Assembly (NCBI GenBank): GCA_012515825.1
Contig: JAAYXQ010000241.1
Location: 1 to 14,615, forward strand
Length of the DNA stretch: 14,615 bases
Source: Fibrobacter sp.
Lineage (GTDB): Bacteria > Fibrobacterota > Fibrobacteria > Fibrobacterales > Fibrobacteraceae
Direction of reading: 5' to 3'
Of the stretch, positions 1 through 7,120 are shown piece by piece (within the stretch, counting starts at the first letter, position 1; every line of letters starts with the position of its first letter). A model generated the notes under the pieces. It was not told the origin of the DNA. It did not search any database and was given only the letters and a program-made list of their open reading frames with translations. A program made the translations under genes and the position numbers.

Positions 1-1331
1 ATGTTGGAGGCTTTTCAAAATATCTAAATAGAATCATTTCTGATCCTGTTTACAATAAGATGCGCGTGGATATAGATAAACTAATGTCTCGGTTGCCTGG
101 AGTCTTAGGTTCTCGTTTTAGAGATTTATTTCTTGCCACAGAAAATGCAGCAAAAAGTGCATTAAAGCCAGGCCGTTTTTTTGAAGATCTTGGTGTTCGT
201 TATTTTGGTCCTATTGACGGCCATGACTTAAACGAATTAATTCAAATTCTAGATCGAGTCAAAAACTTTCCTGGTCCTTGCATAATCCACGTTCTTACGG
301 AAAAAGGACGCGGACTAAGTCTTGCTGAAAAGAATCCTTCAAAATGGCACGCCTCAGTTCCATTTGATCCTGAAAGTGGCCTTCCTCTAAATAAGTGTAA
401 TAGCAATAAATCTCTTACCACTATATTTGGAGAAACCCTTTTAGATCTCGTAAAAAAAGACAATCGAATTTTGTGCATTACAGGAGCCATGGCTAGTGGC
501 TGCGGTTTAAATATTGTAGAGCAAGAATTACCTGATCGTGTGATTGACGTAGGCATTGCAGAAGAACATGCCGTGACTTTTGCGGCAGGGCTTGCATGCA
601 ACGGAGTCATTCCTGTGGTCGCCATATATTCCTCTTTTATGCAACGTGCTTACGATCAAATGATTCACGACGTGGCCTTACAAAATCTTCATGTTGTTTT
701 TATTCTAGATAGAGCAGGGCTAGTTGGAGCCGATGGTCCTACTCATCATGGTTCTTTTGATTTGTCTTTTTTAAGAACCATTCCTAAAATGATTATCATG
801 GCTCCGTCAGATGAAAATGAATTACGTGATATGGTTACTGCATCTATTGATATGCCAGGACCTGTTGCCATTCGTTACCCAAGAGGAAATGCTTTAGCTT
901 GCGAATTAAGCACTGAAGTGAAAACCATTCCTATTGGAAAACCTATTGTTATAGAATCGGGTTCTGATATTTTGCTTCTTGGTGCAGGATTTATGCTACA
1001 GGAACTTAAGAAAACAGCCTCCATTTTACGAACTCAAGGGAAAAATCCAACGTTAGTAGACGCCCGCTTTATAAAGCCCCTTGATGAAAACGCTTACGAA
1101 GAATTATTAAAAACGCATTCTGTTGTTGTCACCTTAGAAGATAATACTCTTATTGGTGGCTACGGATCTGCAATTGCCGAACTCATGAGCGATAAAGGAT
1201 ACACTTCTCACAAACTTCTTCGGTTTGGATTACCAGATGATTTTGTGGAACACGGCAATGTAAATGACCTATATAAACAATTAAAAATTGACGGCGAATC
1301 CGTTGCTCAAAAGTTGATGGAAATATTATGA
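1..1331 (+). CDS. dxs: 1-deoxy-D-xylulose-5-phosphate synthase, 3' part (5' end outside window)
   Basis: This thiamine-diphosphate enzyme condenses pyruvate with glyceraldehyde 3-phosphate, the first step of the MEP isoprenoid pathway, in the cytoplasm. The reading frame is open from base 3 (VGGFSKYLNRIISDP) into an ATG at 60, but that Met is internal: full DXS is about 620 residues and the N-terminal ThDP-binding third is missing because the window starts inside the gene. About 442 residues remain. Visible family landmarks are YFGPIDGHD, HVLTEKGRG, the transketolase pyrimidine-binding motif around DVGIAEEHAVTFAAGLA, YSSFMQRAYDQ, DRAGLVGADGPTHHG, APSDENE and RYPRGNA, then the C-terminal transketolase domain with DARFIKPLD and TLEDNTLIGGYGSA. 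Its stop overlaps the next start (ATGA, 1328-1331), so it heads or sits within a four-gene + strand operon. Identity is secure; only the 5' end is unknown. Confidence 0.97.
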   Translation, partial: VGGFSKYLNRIISDPVYNKMRVDIDKLMSRLPGVLGSRFRDLFLATENAAKSALKPGRFFEDLGVRYFGPIDGHDLNELIQILDRVKNFPGPCIIHVLTEKGRGLSLAEKNPSKWHASVPFDPESGLPLNKCNSNKSLTTIFGETLLDLVKKDNRILCITGAMASGCGLNIVEQELPDRVIDVGIAEEHAVTFAAGLACNGVIPVVAIYSSFMQRAYDQMIHDVALQNLHVVFILDRAGLVGADGPTHHGSFDLSFLRTIPKMIIMAPSDENELRDMVTASIDMPGPVAIRYPRGNALACELSTEVKTIPIGKPIVIESGSDILLLGAGFMLQELKKTASILRTQGKNPTLVDARFIKPLDENAYEELLKTHSVVVTLEDNTLIGGYGSAIAELMSDKGYTSHKLLRFGLPDDFVEHGNVNDLYKQLKIDGESVAQKLMEIL

Positions 1332-2734
1332 CAGACGAAAACAGACCAAATAAAAGAATGGTAAAAACTACTTTCAACCGCAAATTTGGAGTGAGTGAAA
1401 GCGTCGCAGATAAAGGCTTCGGAAGGCGCCCTGAAAGAGAAGACCGTTCCTATGGTGAAAAACGTTCCTTTGGCGACCGTAAACCTTTCGGTGAAAAACG
1501 CTCCTTTGGTGATCGTAAACCGTTTGGTGAAAAACGTTCCTTTGGCGACCGTAAACCTTTTGGTGAAAAGCGTTCCTTTGATGATCGTAAACCGTTTGGT
1601 GAAAAACGCTCCTTTGGTGATCGTAAACCGTTTGGCGAAAGACGCTCCTTTGATGATCGTAAACCTTTTGGTGAAAAGCGCTCCTTTGATGATCGTAAAC
1701 CGTTTGGTGAAAAACGCTCCTTTGGTGATCGTAAACCGTTTGGCGAAAGACGCTCCTTTGGTGATCGTAAACCGTTTGGCGAAAGGCGTTCCTTTGATGA
1801 TCGTGGCCGACGCCCGTTAAATCGTCCTTATGAAGTATGGCAAGAAAATCCATCCGAAGTTCAAGAACCAATTTACAGACAAAAACCAGTTACTGAAGAA
1901 CCTATTGTTTTTGAAAATGATGTCGAACTAGATATTACGACTATTGATGCAGAACCAACTACCCCACCTTGGTTCAAAAAAATTCTCGCCTTAACAACTG
2001 ATAAAGGAAGAGAACGTGAAGGTAAATTCTTAGCGGAAGGCATTCACGTAATTCAAGAATTATTGAATCACCATGCCGATCTAATTGAAGCCGTTTATTT
2101 TGTAGAAGATTTTAAAGACGAAGTTTTAATCAACGAAATCAAAGCGAAAGAAATAAGAACGCATGATTTGCCTGCCGATTTAATGAAAAGAATTTCGACG
2201 ACTGTTACCACTCAAGGTATTATTGCCACATGCCGAATTGCAAGTACAAAGCCTGACTACGATAAAAGTCGTAGCGTTTTAACTCTTGTGGACGCCATTC
2301 AAGATCCAGGTAATTTAGGGGCATTATTTCGCACCAGTCTTGGATTCAATTCTTCTGGCATGATTTTAGGAAAAGGAACTGTTAGTCCTTTCAATTCAAA
2401 AGTAGTGCGCGGTTCTTCGGGTACTTTTTTAAGAGTTCCTTTTGAAGCTAGCGTCGATTTAATTGAGCAAATCAATTTCTTAAGACAAAAAGGTTATACC
2501 ATTATTGCTACCGATTTACACGCAAAACAAACATTAAGCGATATAGTTCCTCGAAAGCTTAAAAAGGTTGCTTTCTTAGTCGGTAACGAAGGCGCTGGAA
2601 CAAAATCTTACTTAATTGAAATTGCAGATGAATCGGTTCGTATTCCAATGAACAATAATTTGGAATCTCTAAACGTTTCTGTAGCTCACGGCATTCTATC
2701 TTATGAAGTAGCACAACTCCAAAAGGATATGTAG
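1328..2734 (+). CDS. SpoU/TrmH-family RNA 2'-O-methyltransferase with repeat-rich N-terminal tail
   Basis: The C-terminal half is a SPOUT-class methyltransferase that would move a methyl group from SAM to a ribose 2'-OH in rRNA or tRNA. Residues about 216-300 form the substrate-binding domain (KKILALTTDKGRERE, FLAEGIHVIQELL). The three knot motifs follow: DAIQDPGNLGALFRT at 322-336, LVGNEGAG at 417-424, and a third at 439-460 containing NNLESLNVSVA. The layout resembles RlmB-type 23S rRNA guanosine methyltransferases, but the target base cannot be read from sequence. The first about 210 residues are not enzyme. They are a low-complexity basic tail containing nine consecutive 12-residue units (RSFGDRKPFGEK and variants, residues 46-153), then an acidic linker. 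At 468 residues it is much longer than a plain TrmH/RlmB protein (about 250). The start overlaps the dxs stop, with a weak GGA upstream. pyrF follows after 2 bases. Confidence 0.9.
   Translation: MTDENRPNKRMVKTTFNRKFGVSESVADKGFGRRPEREDRSYGEKRSFGDRKPFGEKRSFGDRKPFGEKRSFGDRKPFGEKRSFDDRKPFGEKRSFGDRKPFGERRSFDDRKPFGEKRSFDDRKPFGEKRSFGDRKPFGERRSFGDRKPFGERRSFDDRGRRPLNRPYEVWQENPSEVQEPIYRQKPVTEEPIVFENDVELDITTIDAEPTTPPWFKKILALTTDKGREREGKFLAEGIHVIQELLNHHADLIEAVYFVEDFKDEVLINEIKAKEIRTHDLPADLMKRISTTVTTQGIIATCRIASTKPDYDKSRSVLTLVDAIQDPGNLGALFRTSLGFNSSGMILGKGTVSPFNSKVVRGSSGTFLRVPFEASVDLIEQINFLRQKGYTIIATDLHAKQTLSDIVPRKLKKVAFLVGNEGAGTKSYLIEIADESVRIPMNNNLESLNVSVAHGILSYEVAQLQKDM
1463..1786 (+). repeat. Nine in-frame 36-bp tandem repeats inside the TrmH-family gene
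   Basis: Nine perfect-length 36-bp units encode 12-residue repeats of the form RSF[G/D]DRKPFGE[K/R]; a tenth unit breaks off into GRRPLNRP at 1787. Differences between units are mostly synonymous third positions or the G/D and K/R swaps. Unit 5 (1607-1642) and unit 8 (1715-1750) are identical over 36 bases, and units 4-5 (1571-1642) match units 7-8 (1679-1750) at 71 of 72 bases, which indicates a recent block duplication on top of the basic tandem array. Because the unit is a multiple of three without stops, other frames and the opposite strand also stay open here; those are artefacts. Confidence 0.97.
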
Positions 2735-2736
2735 AA

Positions 2737-3603
2737 ATGGTTTCTCAGAACTTCTCTAGTTTTCTCGAAAAGCGTATAGCCGAGTGCGGTAATCCTGTCT
2801 GCATGGGAATGGATCCTGTTTTAGATTTGATTCCTTTAGAAGGAACCCCTGAAGAAAAGGTAAAACGCTTTTATTTTGAAATTTTAGAAGAAATTCTGCG
2901 CCGTGGTGTCTCGCCTGCGGTGATCAAGCCAAATAGTGCTTATTATGAATGCATTAGCATTGACGCTCTTCGTGTTCTTCAAGACATTATTAAAGTCTAT
3001 CAGTCTGCAGGAATTCCTTCAATATTGGATGCAAAACGTGGAGACATTGGTAAATCCAGTGCCGCTTATGCTCGTGCCGCCTTTGATGTATTTGGAGCCG
3101 ATGCAGTAACGGTTAGCCCTTGGATGGGTAGTGATTCTGTAGCTCCTTTTTTACCTCAAGGAGGTTTCAAAGGGGTCTATGCTCTTTTAAGAACTAGTAA
3201 TAAAGGAGCCGCTGATTTTCAGGACTTGAAAACAAAGGAAGGGAGTACAGCCTTCTACGCTGTCGCTGAAAAACTAATGGCATGGGATAATGGAAATTTA
3301 GGGGCTGTTGTTGGAGCCACTCACCCTGAAGAACTGGAAGCCATTACTCGCTTTTTTGTGGAACACAATCATGAAATTCCGTTTCTAATTCCAGGCGTTT
3401 CTATTCCAGGCGTTCCTGGTGGCCAAGGGGGCGATGCAAAGACTGTCTTGAACGCAATCAATAATGGTGGCGGCAAAAGACAATTCCATGTATTAAACAG
3501 CTCTAGTGGCTTAAATTTCGCTTGGCAAGCCAAAGGGAACCCAAGTTCATTTGCTGTTGCCTGTGTAGATGCTTTAGAAAGACTCACCGATAGTTTGAGG
3601 TGA
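2737..3603 (+). CDS. pyrF: Orotidine 5'-phosphate decarboxylase, type 2
   Basis: The enzyme decarboxylates OMP to UMP, the last step of de novo pyrimidine synthesis. The catalytic Lys-Asp-Lys-Asp set is visible: K64 in VIKPN, then D98, K100 and D103 in LDAKRGDIG. The spacing and the following SSAAYARAAF are typical of the longer 'type 2' (mycobacterial-like) PyrF rather than the short E. coli form, and 288 residues fits that group. MGMDP near residue 26 is the first phosphate/ribose-side aspartate motif, and IPGVSIPGVPGGQGGD near residues 218-233 is the phosphate-binding loop region. The ATG lies 2 bases after the previous stop with an AAGGA ribosome-binding site at 2723-2727. Its stop overlaps an upstream, probably unused, ATG of the next frame. 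Confidence 0.95.
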   Translation: MVSQNFSSFLEKRIAECGNPVCMGMDPVLDLIPLEGTPEEKVKRFYFEILEEILRRGVSPAVIKPNSAYYECISIDALRVLQDIIKVYQSAGIPSILDAKRGDIGKSSAAYARAAFDVFGADAVTVSPWMGSDSVAPFLPQGGFKGVYALLRTSNKGAADFQDLKTKEGSTAFYAVAEKLMAWDNGNLGAVVGATHPEELEAITRFFVEHNHEIPFLIPGVSIPGVPGGQGGDAKTVLNAINNGGGKRQFHVLNSSSGLNFAWQAKGNPSSFAVACVDALERLTDSLR

Positions 3604-3610
3604 AATTCAT

Positions 3611-3616
3611 AGGAGG
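3611..3616 (+). promoter_or_regulatory. Strong Shine-Dalgarno that decides the start of the following gene
   Basis: AGGAGG lies 7 bases before the ATG at 3624. An in-frame ATG at 3600 overlaps the pyrF stop as ATGA and would add eight residues (MKFIGGFS), but the ribosome-binding site sits inside that extension. The 3624 start is therefore favoured, and it gives a clean N-terminal hydrophobic segment. Confidence 0.8.
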
Positions 3617-3623
3617 ATTTTCT

Positions 3624-4406
3624 ATGCGTTTTATCATTTCCATTCTAATCTCTGTCGTAATAATAGCTACTGCTTATTTATTTTCTAAACCCCTCCCAGA
3701 CACTGGACTTGACGAAAGTTTCTTACCCAAAGCAGAATATGTGCGATACCTTTCTGCGGGGCATGAAGTCACCGCTTCTGGGCTATTTTGGATTAGAGGT
3801 CTTATTGATTTAGGAGGAAGCTACTTAAGCGGCGAGGAATACGCCTACTTAGGCCATGTTGGCGAATTAGCCACTCAACTCGATAGTCTTTTTTACACGC
3901 CCTATTATTTTGTAGGCGGCGTTACTCCAATTAGTTCAAAAGACACCTCTGATTTTTCTGTCATGAGACGCGCTCATCGTGTATTCCCTGAAGACTGGCG
4001 TTTAGCACTTTATTTTGCGATTCGACTAGCCAATGGACCTTTCAAAAATAATGCGGAAGCCGCAGAAATTATGCGTTCTTATTCAACAAGTAAGGATACT
4101 TCTATGCCAGAATATATCCGCAAGATCCATCGTACTTTTGAAATAGGAGCGATGCAAACGGAGATTGCCATCCAAACTATTTTAGAAGATTGCGTAAAGC
4201 CCGAATATAAAGGCTTTAAGAATAGCTTTTACGCTAAAACCATTCGTGTTTTAGGTTATGATCCTCTAGAAAAACGCCCCGAAACTGAAGAAATTAAAAA
4301 GACTATTGATGGAATAATTGCTCAACAGATGCATCCACAATATGCTTACGAAAGACTTCTTCGATTAAAAAAAGAACCTGAAGAAACAACTGAAATTAAG
4401 GAATAA
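3624..4406 (+). CDS. Membrane-anchored TPR-like protein of unknown function
   Basis: This is a protein of 260 residues when started at the ATG with the strong ribosome-binding site. Residues about 1-20 (MRFIISILISVVIIATAYLF) form a single hydrophobic segment, either a signal anchor or signal peptide without a lipobox Cys, so the body probably lies in the periplasm. The mature part has helical repeat character: a GLFWIRGLIDLGG block, then HVGELATQLDSLF, YTPYYFVGGV, and HRVFPEDWRLALYFAIRL. From memory this pattern of a W/R-rich block, an 'LDSLF' helix and a 'P-DWR' helix resembles divergent TPR proteins annotated as hypothetical in Proteobacteria; that is recollection, not a search. I do not recognise a specific function. 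It is the last gene of the dxs-pyrF operon and its 3' end overlaps the opposing gene by 11 bases. Confidence 0.75.
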   Translation: MRFIISILISVVIIATAYLFSKPLPDTGLDESFLPKAEYVRYLSAGHEVTASGLFWIRGLIDLGGSYLSGEEYAYLGHVGELATQLDSLFYTPYYFVGGVTPISSKDTSDFSVMRRAHRVFPEDWRLALYFAIRLANGPFKNNAEAAEIMRSYSTSKDTSMPEYIRKIHRTFEIGAMQTEIAIQTILEDCVKPEYKGFKNSFYAKTIRVLGYDPLEKRPETEEIKKTIDGIIAQQMHPQYAYERLLRLKKEPEETTEIKE

Positions 4407-5178
4407 GCCTTTCACTTCTCTTTTGATTATTGGGTAATCCCATTAATTCAAAAGCTTGAGCACTTCTTTTTAAATAATCTTTTGCATCAGATATTCTTTG
4501 TTGTTTCAAAGCAATCTGCGCACGATAAAATAATATGCTAGCTGAGATATAAGTATTATTTTCTTCTATTGCCTTCGCCGCGGCTTCAGCGTATAAAGAA
4601 TCGGCTTGGGAGAAACGTTTTTCCAAATGCGCAGCACGAGCCTGAATCAAATCATAAGAGCTTTTATCTTCAGATAATTCCTTTTTAGCTTTCTTATATA
4701 TAGACCTTGCCTCTTGACTCTTTTTTAATGCAATCAAAGCTAAAGCCTGTTCACTCCAAAAATAGCCCTGTAAAATATCTGGAGACTCATCTAACATATC
4801 CTCTGAGACGGTCTTTGCTATTTTTAGTGTTTTGTCATATTTTTCTTGTGCATTCAAAAGCATCATTTTGGCCTGTACCCAAGCTACAATGGAAGCTGTA
4901 TCTAAAGCATCCTGTCTCACTACAGACAAAAGAGAATCCGCTAAAACAAAGTCTAAGCTTTGTGTTCGTATTTGTGCCATTGCAATTAAAACTCGCCCCT
5001 CAGCGAGTAAATCGGATTCTTTCCGAGTAGCCAAAAGAGCTTTTTCTAATTGAGTATAAGCTTTTGCATATCGACCTGCAGCAAGAGATTGTTTTGCTCT
5101 GAAAGATAAAACCCCAGATTCGGAACTCGAAGCCACACTCAAGAAGAGAAGCAAGAAGACAAAAATGTTTTTTACCAT
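4396..5178 (-). CDS. Exported TPR-like protein, last gene of the Mla-type cluster
   Basis: This protein of 260 residues starts with a signal peptide (MVKNIFVFLLLFLSVASSS, cleavage plausible near residue 19-20, no lipobox Cys), so it is probably periplasmic. The remainder is helical with TPR spacing: RAKQSLAAGRYAKAYTQLEKAL, YFWSEQALALIALKKSQEARSIYKKA, AHLEKRFSQADSLYAEAAAKA and RAQIALKQQRISDAKDYLKRSA each read as an A/B helix pair. The start has a GGAG ribosome-binding site 5 bases upstream and overlaps the mlaD-like stop by 7 bases, so the two are probably translationally coupled. Context suggests it could act with the MCE transporter, but no sequence motif proves this. Canonical Mla systems have a small periplasmic MlaC here instead, and this is not MlaC. 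Function unknown. Confidence 0.75.
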   Translation of the reverse strand: MVKNIFVFLLLFLSVASSSESGVLSFRAKQSLAAGRYAKAYTQLEKALLATRKESDLLAEGRVLIAMAQIRTQSLDFVLADSLLSVVRQDALDTASIVAWVQAKMMLLNAQEKYDKTLKIAKTVSEDMLDESPDILQGYFWSEQALALIALKKSQEARSIYKKAKKELSEDKSSYDLIQARAAHLEKRFSQADSLYAEAAAKAIEENNTYISASILFYRAQIALKQQRISDAKDYLKRSAQAFELMGLPNNQKRSERLIP

Positions 5179-6131
5179 AATGTCTCCACTACAAATGGAA
5201 TTGAATCTTTTTTCGGTATGGAGCGCCTAATAATCCACATATTAGAAATGCTTGTGATAAGATCTTCTGCGCTTTGTAAGGTTTGTTCTCCATTACCAAT
5301 AAACTGATCTAAAGAAACAGTGACTCCACCTAATTGCCCCACTAGTCCATCCATTCTATAAAGAACTGTATCTAGCGAAGTAAATGTGCGATCAAGTTTT
5401 TGAGGAACATCTTTTACGTCACCCAATAAAACAATCACATCTTCTGTAATGGTATCCATACGATCAAACAAACCAGGCATTCTTACATGAAGATTATTTA
5501 AGATATTTGTCCCTGTATAAGTCATTCGATCTAAACGCATGAGCTGTTGATTCAAGTTATCATATAAAAGCCTGGATCCTAATAAAGCTCCTATTGTTGT
5601 CCCTGTATCCATAGCCATTTCGACCAAGGTATCAGCCGCATCAATAAGCACATTCACTCGTAAAAGCAATTCATTTGTAGTTTCTAATACCGTTTCAATA
5701 TCTTGGGCTTTACCTGCTGGTAAATAATCCCCATCTTCTAAAATGCGGCCTTTACCTTTTTTCACATCAATATTAATCACACGAGCAGAAATCACGTTTT
5801 GATCTCGAATAGCAAAAACCATCGCACTATCGGTAATCCAGTTTTTGTATTCAGAACGGATGGTAAATTCCATTCGAACACCAGATTCTTGAATGTACAT
5901 ATCAGAAATACGGCCAACATCCACACCACTAATCTGAATTTTTGTACCCGTATGTAAACCAAGCGCTTTTTCGAAATTACTATATAGCTTATATTCTTCA
6001 ACGCCAATAATGCCAGAGGTAATTAGTTTTGTATAAAAAGTAACGCCAAAAACGATCAAAGCGACGGCGAAGAAAACGCCGACTAATAACCCAGATAATT
6101 CAGTCCAATTTATTTGCCTTACTACTTTCAT
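5172..6131 (-). CDS. mlaD: MCE/MlaD-family lipid-binding protein of an ABC lipid transporter
   Basis: MCE-domain proteins form hexameric rings in the periplasm, anchored in the inner membrane by one helix, and handle phospholipids for an MlaE/MlaF-type ABC complex. Residues about 12-34 (LSGLLVGVFFAVALIVFGVTF) are the membrane helix. Residues about 40-115 are the MCE domain, including LHTGTKIQISGVDVGRI, the classic MCE signature in which a hydrophobic-G-hydrophobic-VG turn is followed by a basic or polar residue. ILEDGDYLPAG closes the domain. The C-terminal about 170 residues are helical with many leucines and aspartates, longer than in E. coli MlaD (183 residues in total), and may extend the channel as in longer MCE proteins. 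The start has a GAGGGG-like ribosome-binding site and follows directly after a possible small ORF's stop. The order permease-ATPase-MCE matches mla/ttg2 operons. Confidence 0.88.
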   Translation of the reverse strand: MKVVRQINWTELSGLLVGVFFAVALIVFGVTFYTKLITSGIIGVEEYKLYSNFEKALGLHTGTKIQISGVDVGRISDMYIQESGVRMEFTIRSEYKNWITDSAMVFAIRDQNVISARVINIDVKKGKGRILEDGDYLPAGKAQDIETVLETTNELLLRVNVLIDAADTLVEMAMDTGTTIGALLGSRLLYDNLNQQLMRLDRMTYTGTNILNNLHVRMPGLFDRMDTITEDVIVLLGDVKDVPQKLDRTFTSLDTVLYRMDGLVGQLGGVTVSLDQFIGNGEQTLQSAEDLITSISNMWIIRRSIPKKDSIPFVVETLW

Positions 6132-6269
6132 CTAAGCCCCTCTCTCAACAAATCTAATGAGAAAAGCCTTAGGTGTCTCAGGACACAAAGAAATATTCTT
6201 CGATAACAATTGGCTAAAACAAGATATTGCTTCCGATGGGTCCAAGAATGAATTAGTTAAGGAGATCAT
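6132..6269 (-). CDS. Possible 45-residue ORF in the mlaF-mlaD gap (weak)
   Basis: An ATG-started frame on the operon strand begins MISLTNSFLDPSEAISCF and ends FLIRFVERGA. Its TAG stop is immediately followed by the mlaD ATG, the kind of junction expected for a coupled cistron. Against it, there is no clear Shine-Dalgarno before the ATG (the upstream sequence is AT-only) and an in-frame stop lies one codon upstream. There is also no recognisable family, and the opposite strand carries a similar-length open frame (6157-6288). It may instead be untranslated leader. A putative promoter (6282-6311) lies just before it. I list it as a candidate only. Confidence 0.25.
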   Translation of the reverse strand: MISLTNSFLDPSEAISCFSQLLSKNISLCPETPKAFLIRFVERGA

Positions 6270-6281
6270 AGGTTATAAAAT

Positions 6282-6311
6282 AATATAAATATCTAAGTTT
6301 TAGCTTGTAAA
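6282..6311 (-). promoter_or_regulatory. Possible internal promoter in front of mlaD
   Basis: On the - strand, TTTACA (6306-6311) and TATATT (6282-6287) are separated by 18 bases, each matching 5 of 6 sigma70 consensus positions. A start site near 6275 would give mlaD its own transcript with a leader of about 145 bases. The region is very AT-rich, so a chance match is quite possible. Confidence 0.3.
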
Positions 6312-7120
6312 TCTCTAAAAAGCTCTTCTGCGATAGGTTCTTTTGACTTTAGCCAGTAATCAAAAGAATGAGGCTCCGATAATTGTTTGTCATGCAAGAA
6401 CAAAATATCGCACTCAAGCTCCTTAGCAATCAGTAAATCATGCGTTACAATAATGATAGAAGTATTGAATAGTTTTCTCATATTATCAATTAGAGGCAGT
6501 AAATTACGCCGATTGTAATTATCTAATCCAGAAGTAGGCTCATCCATCAAAAGTAATTTAGGGTCCATCGCCCATGATCTTGCGATAGCTACACGTTTCT
6601 GCATTCCCGTACTCAACATGTGAGGAAATAAGTCGGCTTCACGGCGAACGCGCATCAAATCTAGAGCCATATTCACTTTGTCATCAATTTCCGCTTCTGT
6701 CCCCATGCCGTGGTATCGTAAAGGTAAAGCCACATTATCTCGTACTTTTAAATTTGAAATAAGTGCTCCATTCTGAAAGACTAATCCGACTTGACGACTT
6801 GCAATTTCAAGAGCATTATGACGTTCTATAGGAATATGTTCTCCAAAATAATAGAGACAACCCGATGTAGGTTTAGCAAGGCCTGCAATAATTCTTAAAA
6901 AAGCACTTTTCCCCTGCCCTGAAGCACCACCAATACAAATCGTCTCTCCTAACTTTACTTTTAGATTCACTCCAGAAAGAACTTCTTTTTTACTATCCTC
7001 AAGAACAGCACCTAATAAACCTCTCCAGTTTAAGAAACCTTGAGACCTAACTTTCCTTCGACTCATCATTTCACTATAAGTAAAATGCAAGTCTTCTATT
7101 ACTAGAGCCATTTCAATCAT
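6293..7120 (-). CDS. mlaF: MlaF-type ABC transporter ATPase
   Basis: This is the cytoplasmic ATPase that would energise the MlaE-like permease. Walker A is GASGQGKS at residues 65-72, the Q-loop Gln is at 116 (VFQNGALISNLKVRDNV), the ABC signature reads LSTGMQKR at 169-176, Walker B is LLLMDEP at 189-195 with the catalytic Glu at 194, followed by TSGLD, and the H-loop is IIVTHD. 'LS-GMQKR' and 'QN-ALI--L-V--NV' are characteristic of the MlaF/Ttg2A branch. Between the first strand (LVIEDLHFTY) and the next (VLSGVNLKV) lies an extra, partly basic segment at residues 16-46 that I do not expect in E. coli MlaF. The start overlaps the mlaE-like stop by one base (TAATG); a second ATG three codons later is possible. 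The stop is followed by a 161-base gap, unusual for this cluster. Confidence 0.92.
   Translation of the reverse strand: MIEMALVIEDLHFTYSEMMSRRKVRSQGFLNWRGLLGAVLEDSKKEVLSGVNLKVKLGETICIGGASGQGKSAFLRIIAGLAKPTSGCLYYFGEHIPIERHNALEIASRQVGLVFQNGALISNLKVRDNVALPLRYHGMGTEAEIDDKVNMALDLMRVRREADLFPHMLSTGMQKRVAIARSWAMDPKLLLMDEPTSGLDNYNRRNLLPLIDNMRKLFNTSIIIVTHDLLIAKELECDILFLHDKQLSEPHSFDYWLKSKEPIAEELFRDLQAKT

Noticed and set aside
242..625. A 127-codon open frame antisense to dxs
   Set aside because: It lies wholly within a strongly conserved dxs segment, with no recognisable domain and no separate promoter or ribosome-binding site seen.
1463..1786. Regular 36-bp repeats resembling a CRISPR array
   Set aside because: Units are directly adjacent with no spacers, keep one reading frame, vary mostly at third positions and continue into a clear methyltransferase domain. 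There are no cas genes nearby.
1374..1871. Long open frames on the opposite strand and in another + frame across the repeat array
   Set aside because: They exist only because a 36-bp unit without stops keeps several frames open; their products are pure repeat and match nothing recognisable.
3600..3623. Upstream ATG overlapping the pyrF stop as the start of the TPR-like gene
   Set aside because: The AGGAGG site lies within this extension and is correctly spaced only for the ATG at 3624. The extension would also place polar residues before the hydrophobic segment.
6157..6288. A 43-codon + strand frame in the mlaF-mlaD gap
   Set aside because: No Shine-Dalgarno, no recognisable family, and it opposes the operon. 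The co-directional 45-codon frame on the other strand fits the context slightly better, and both cannot easily be real.
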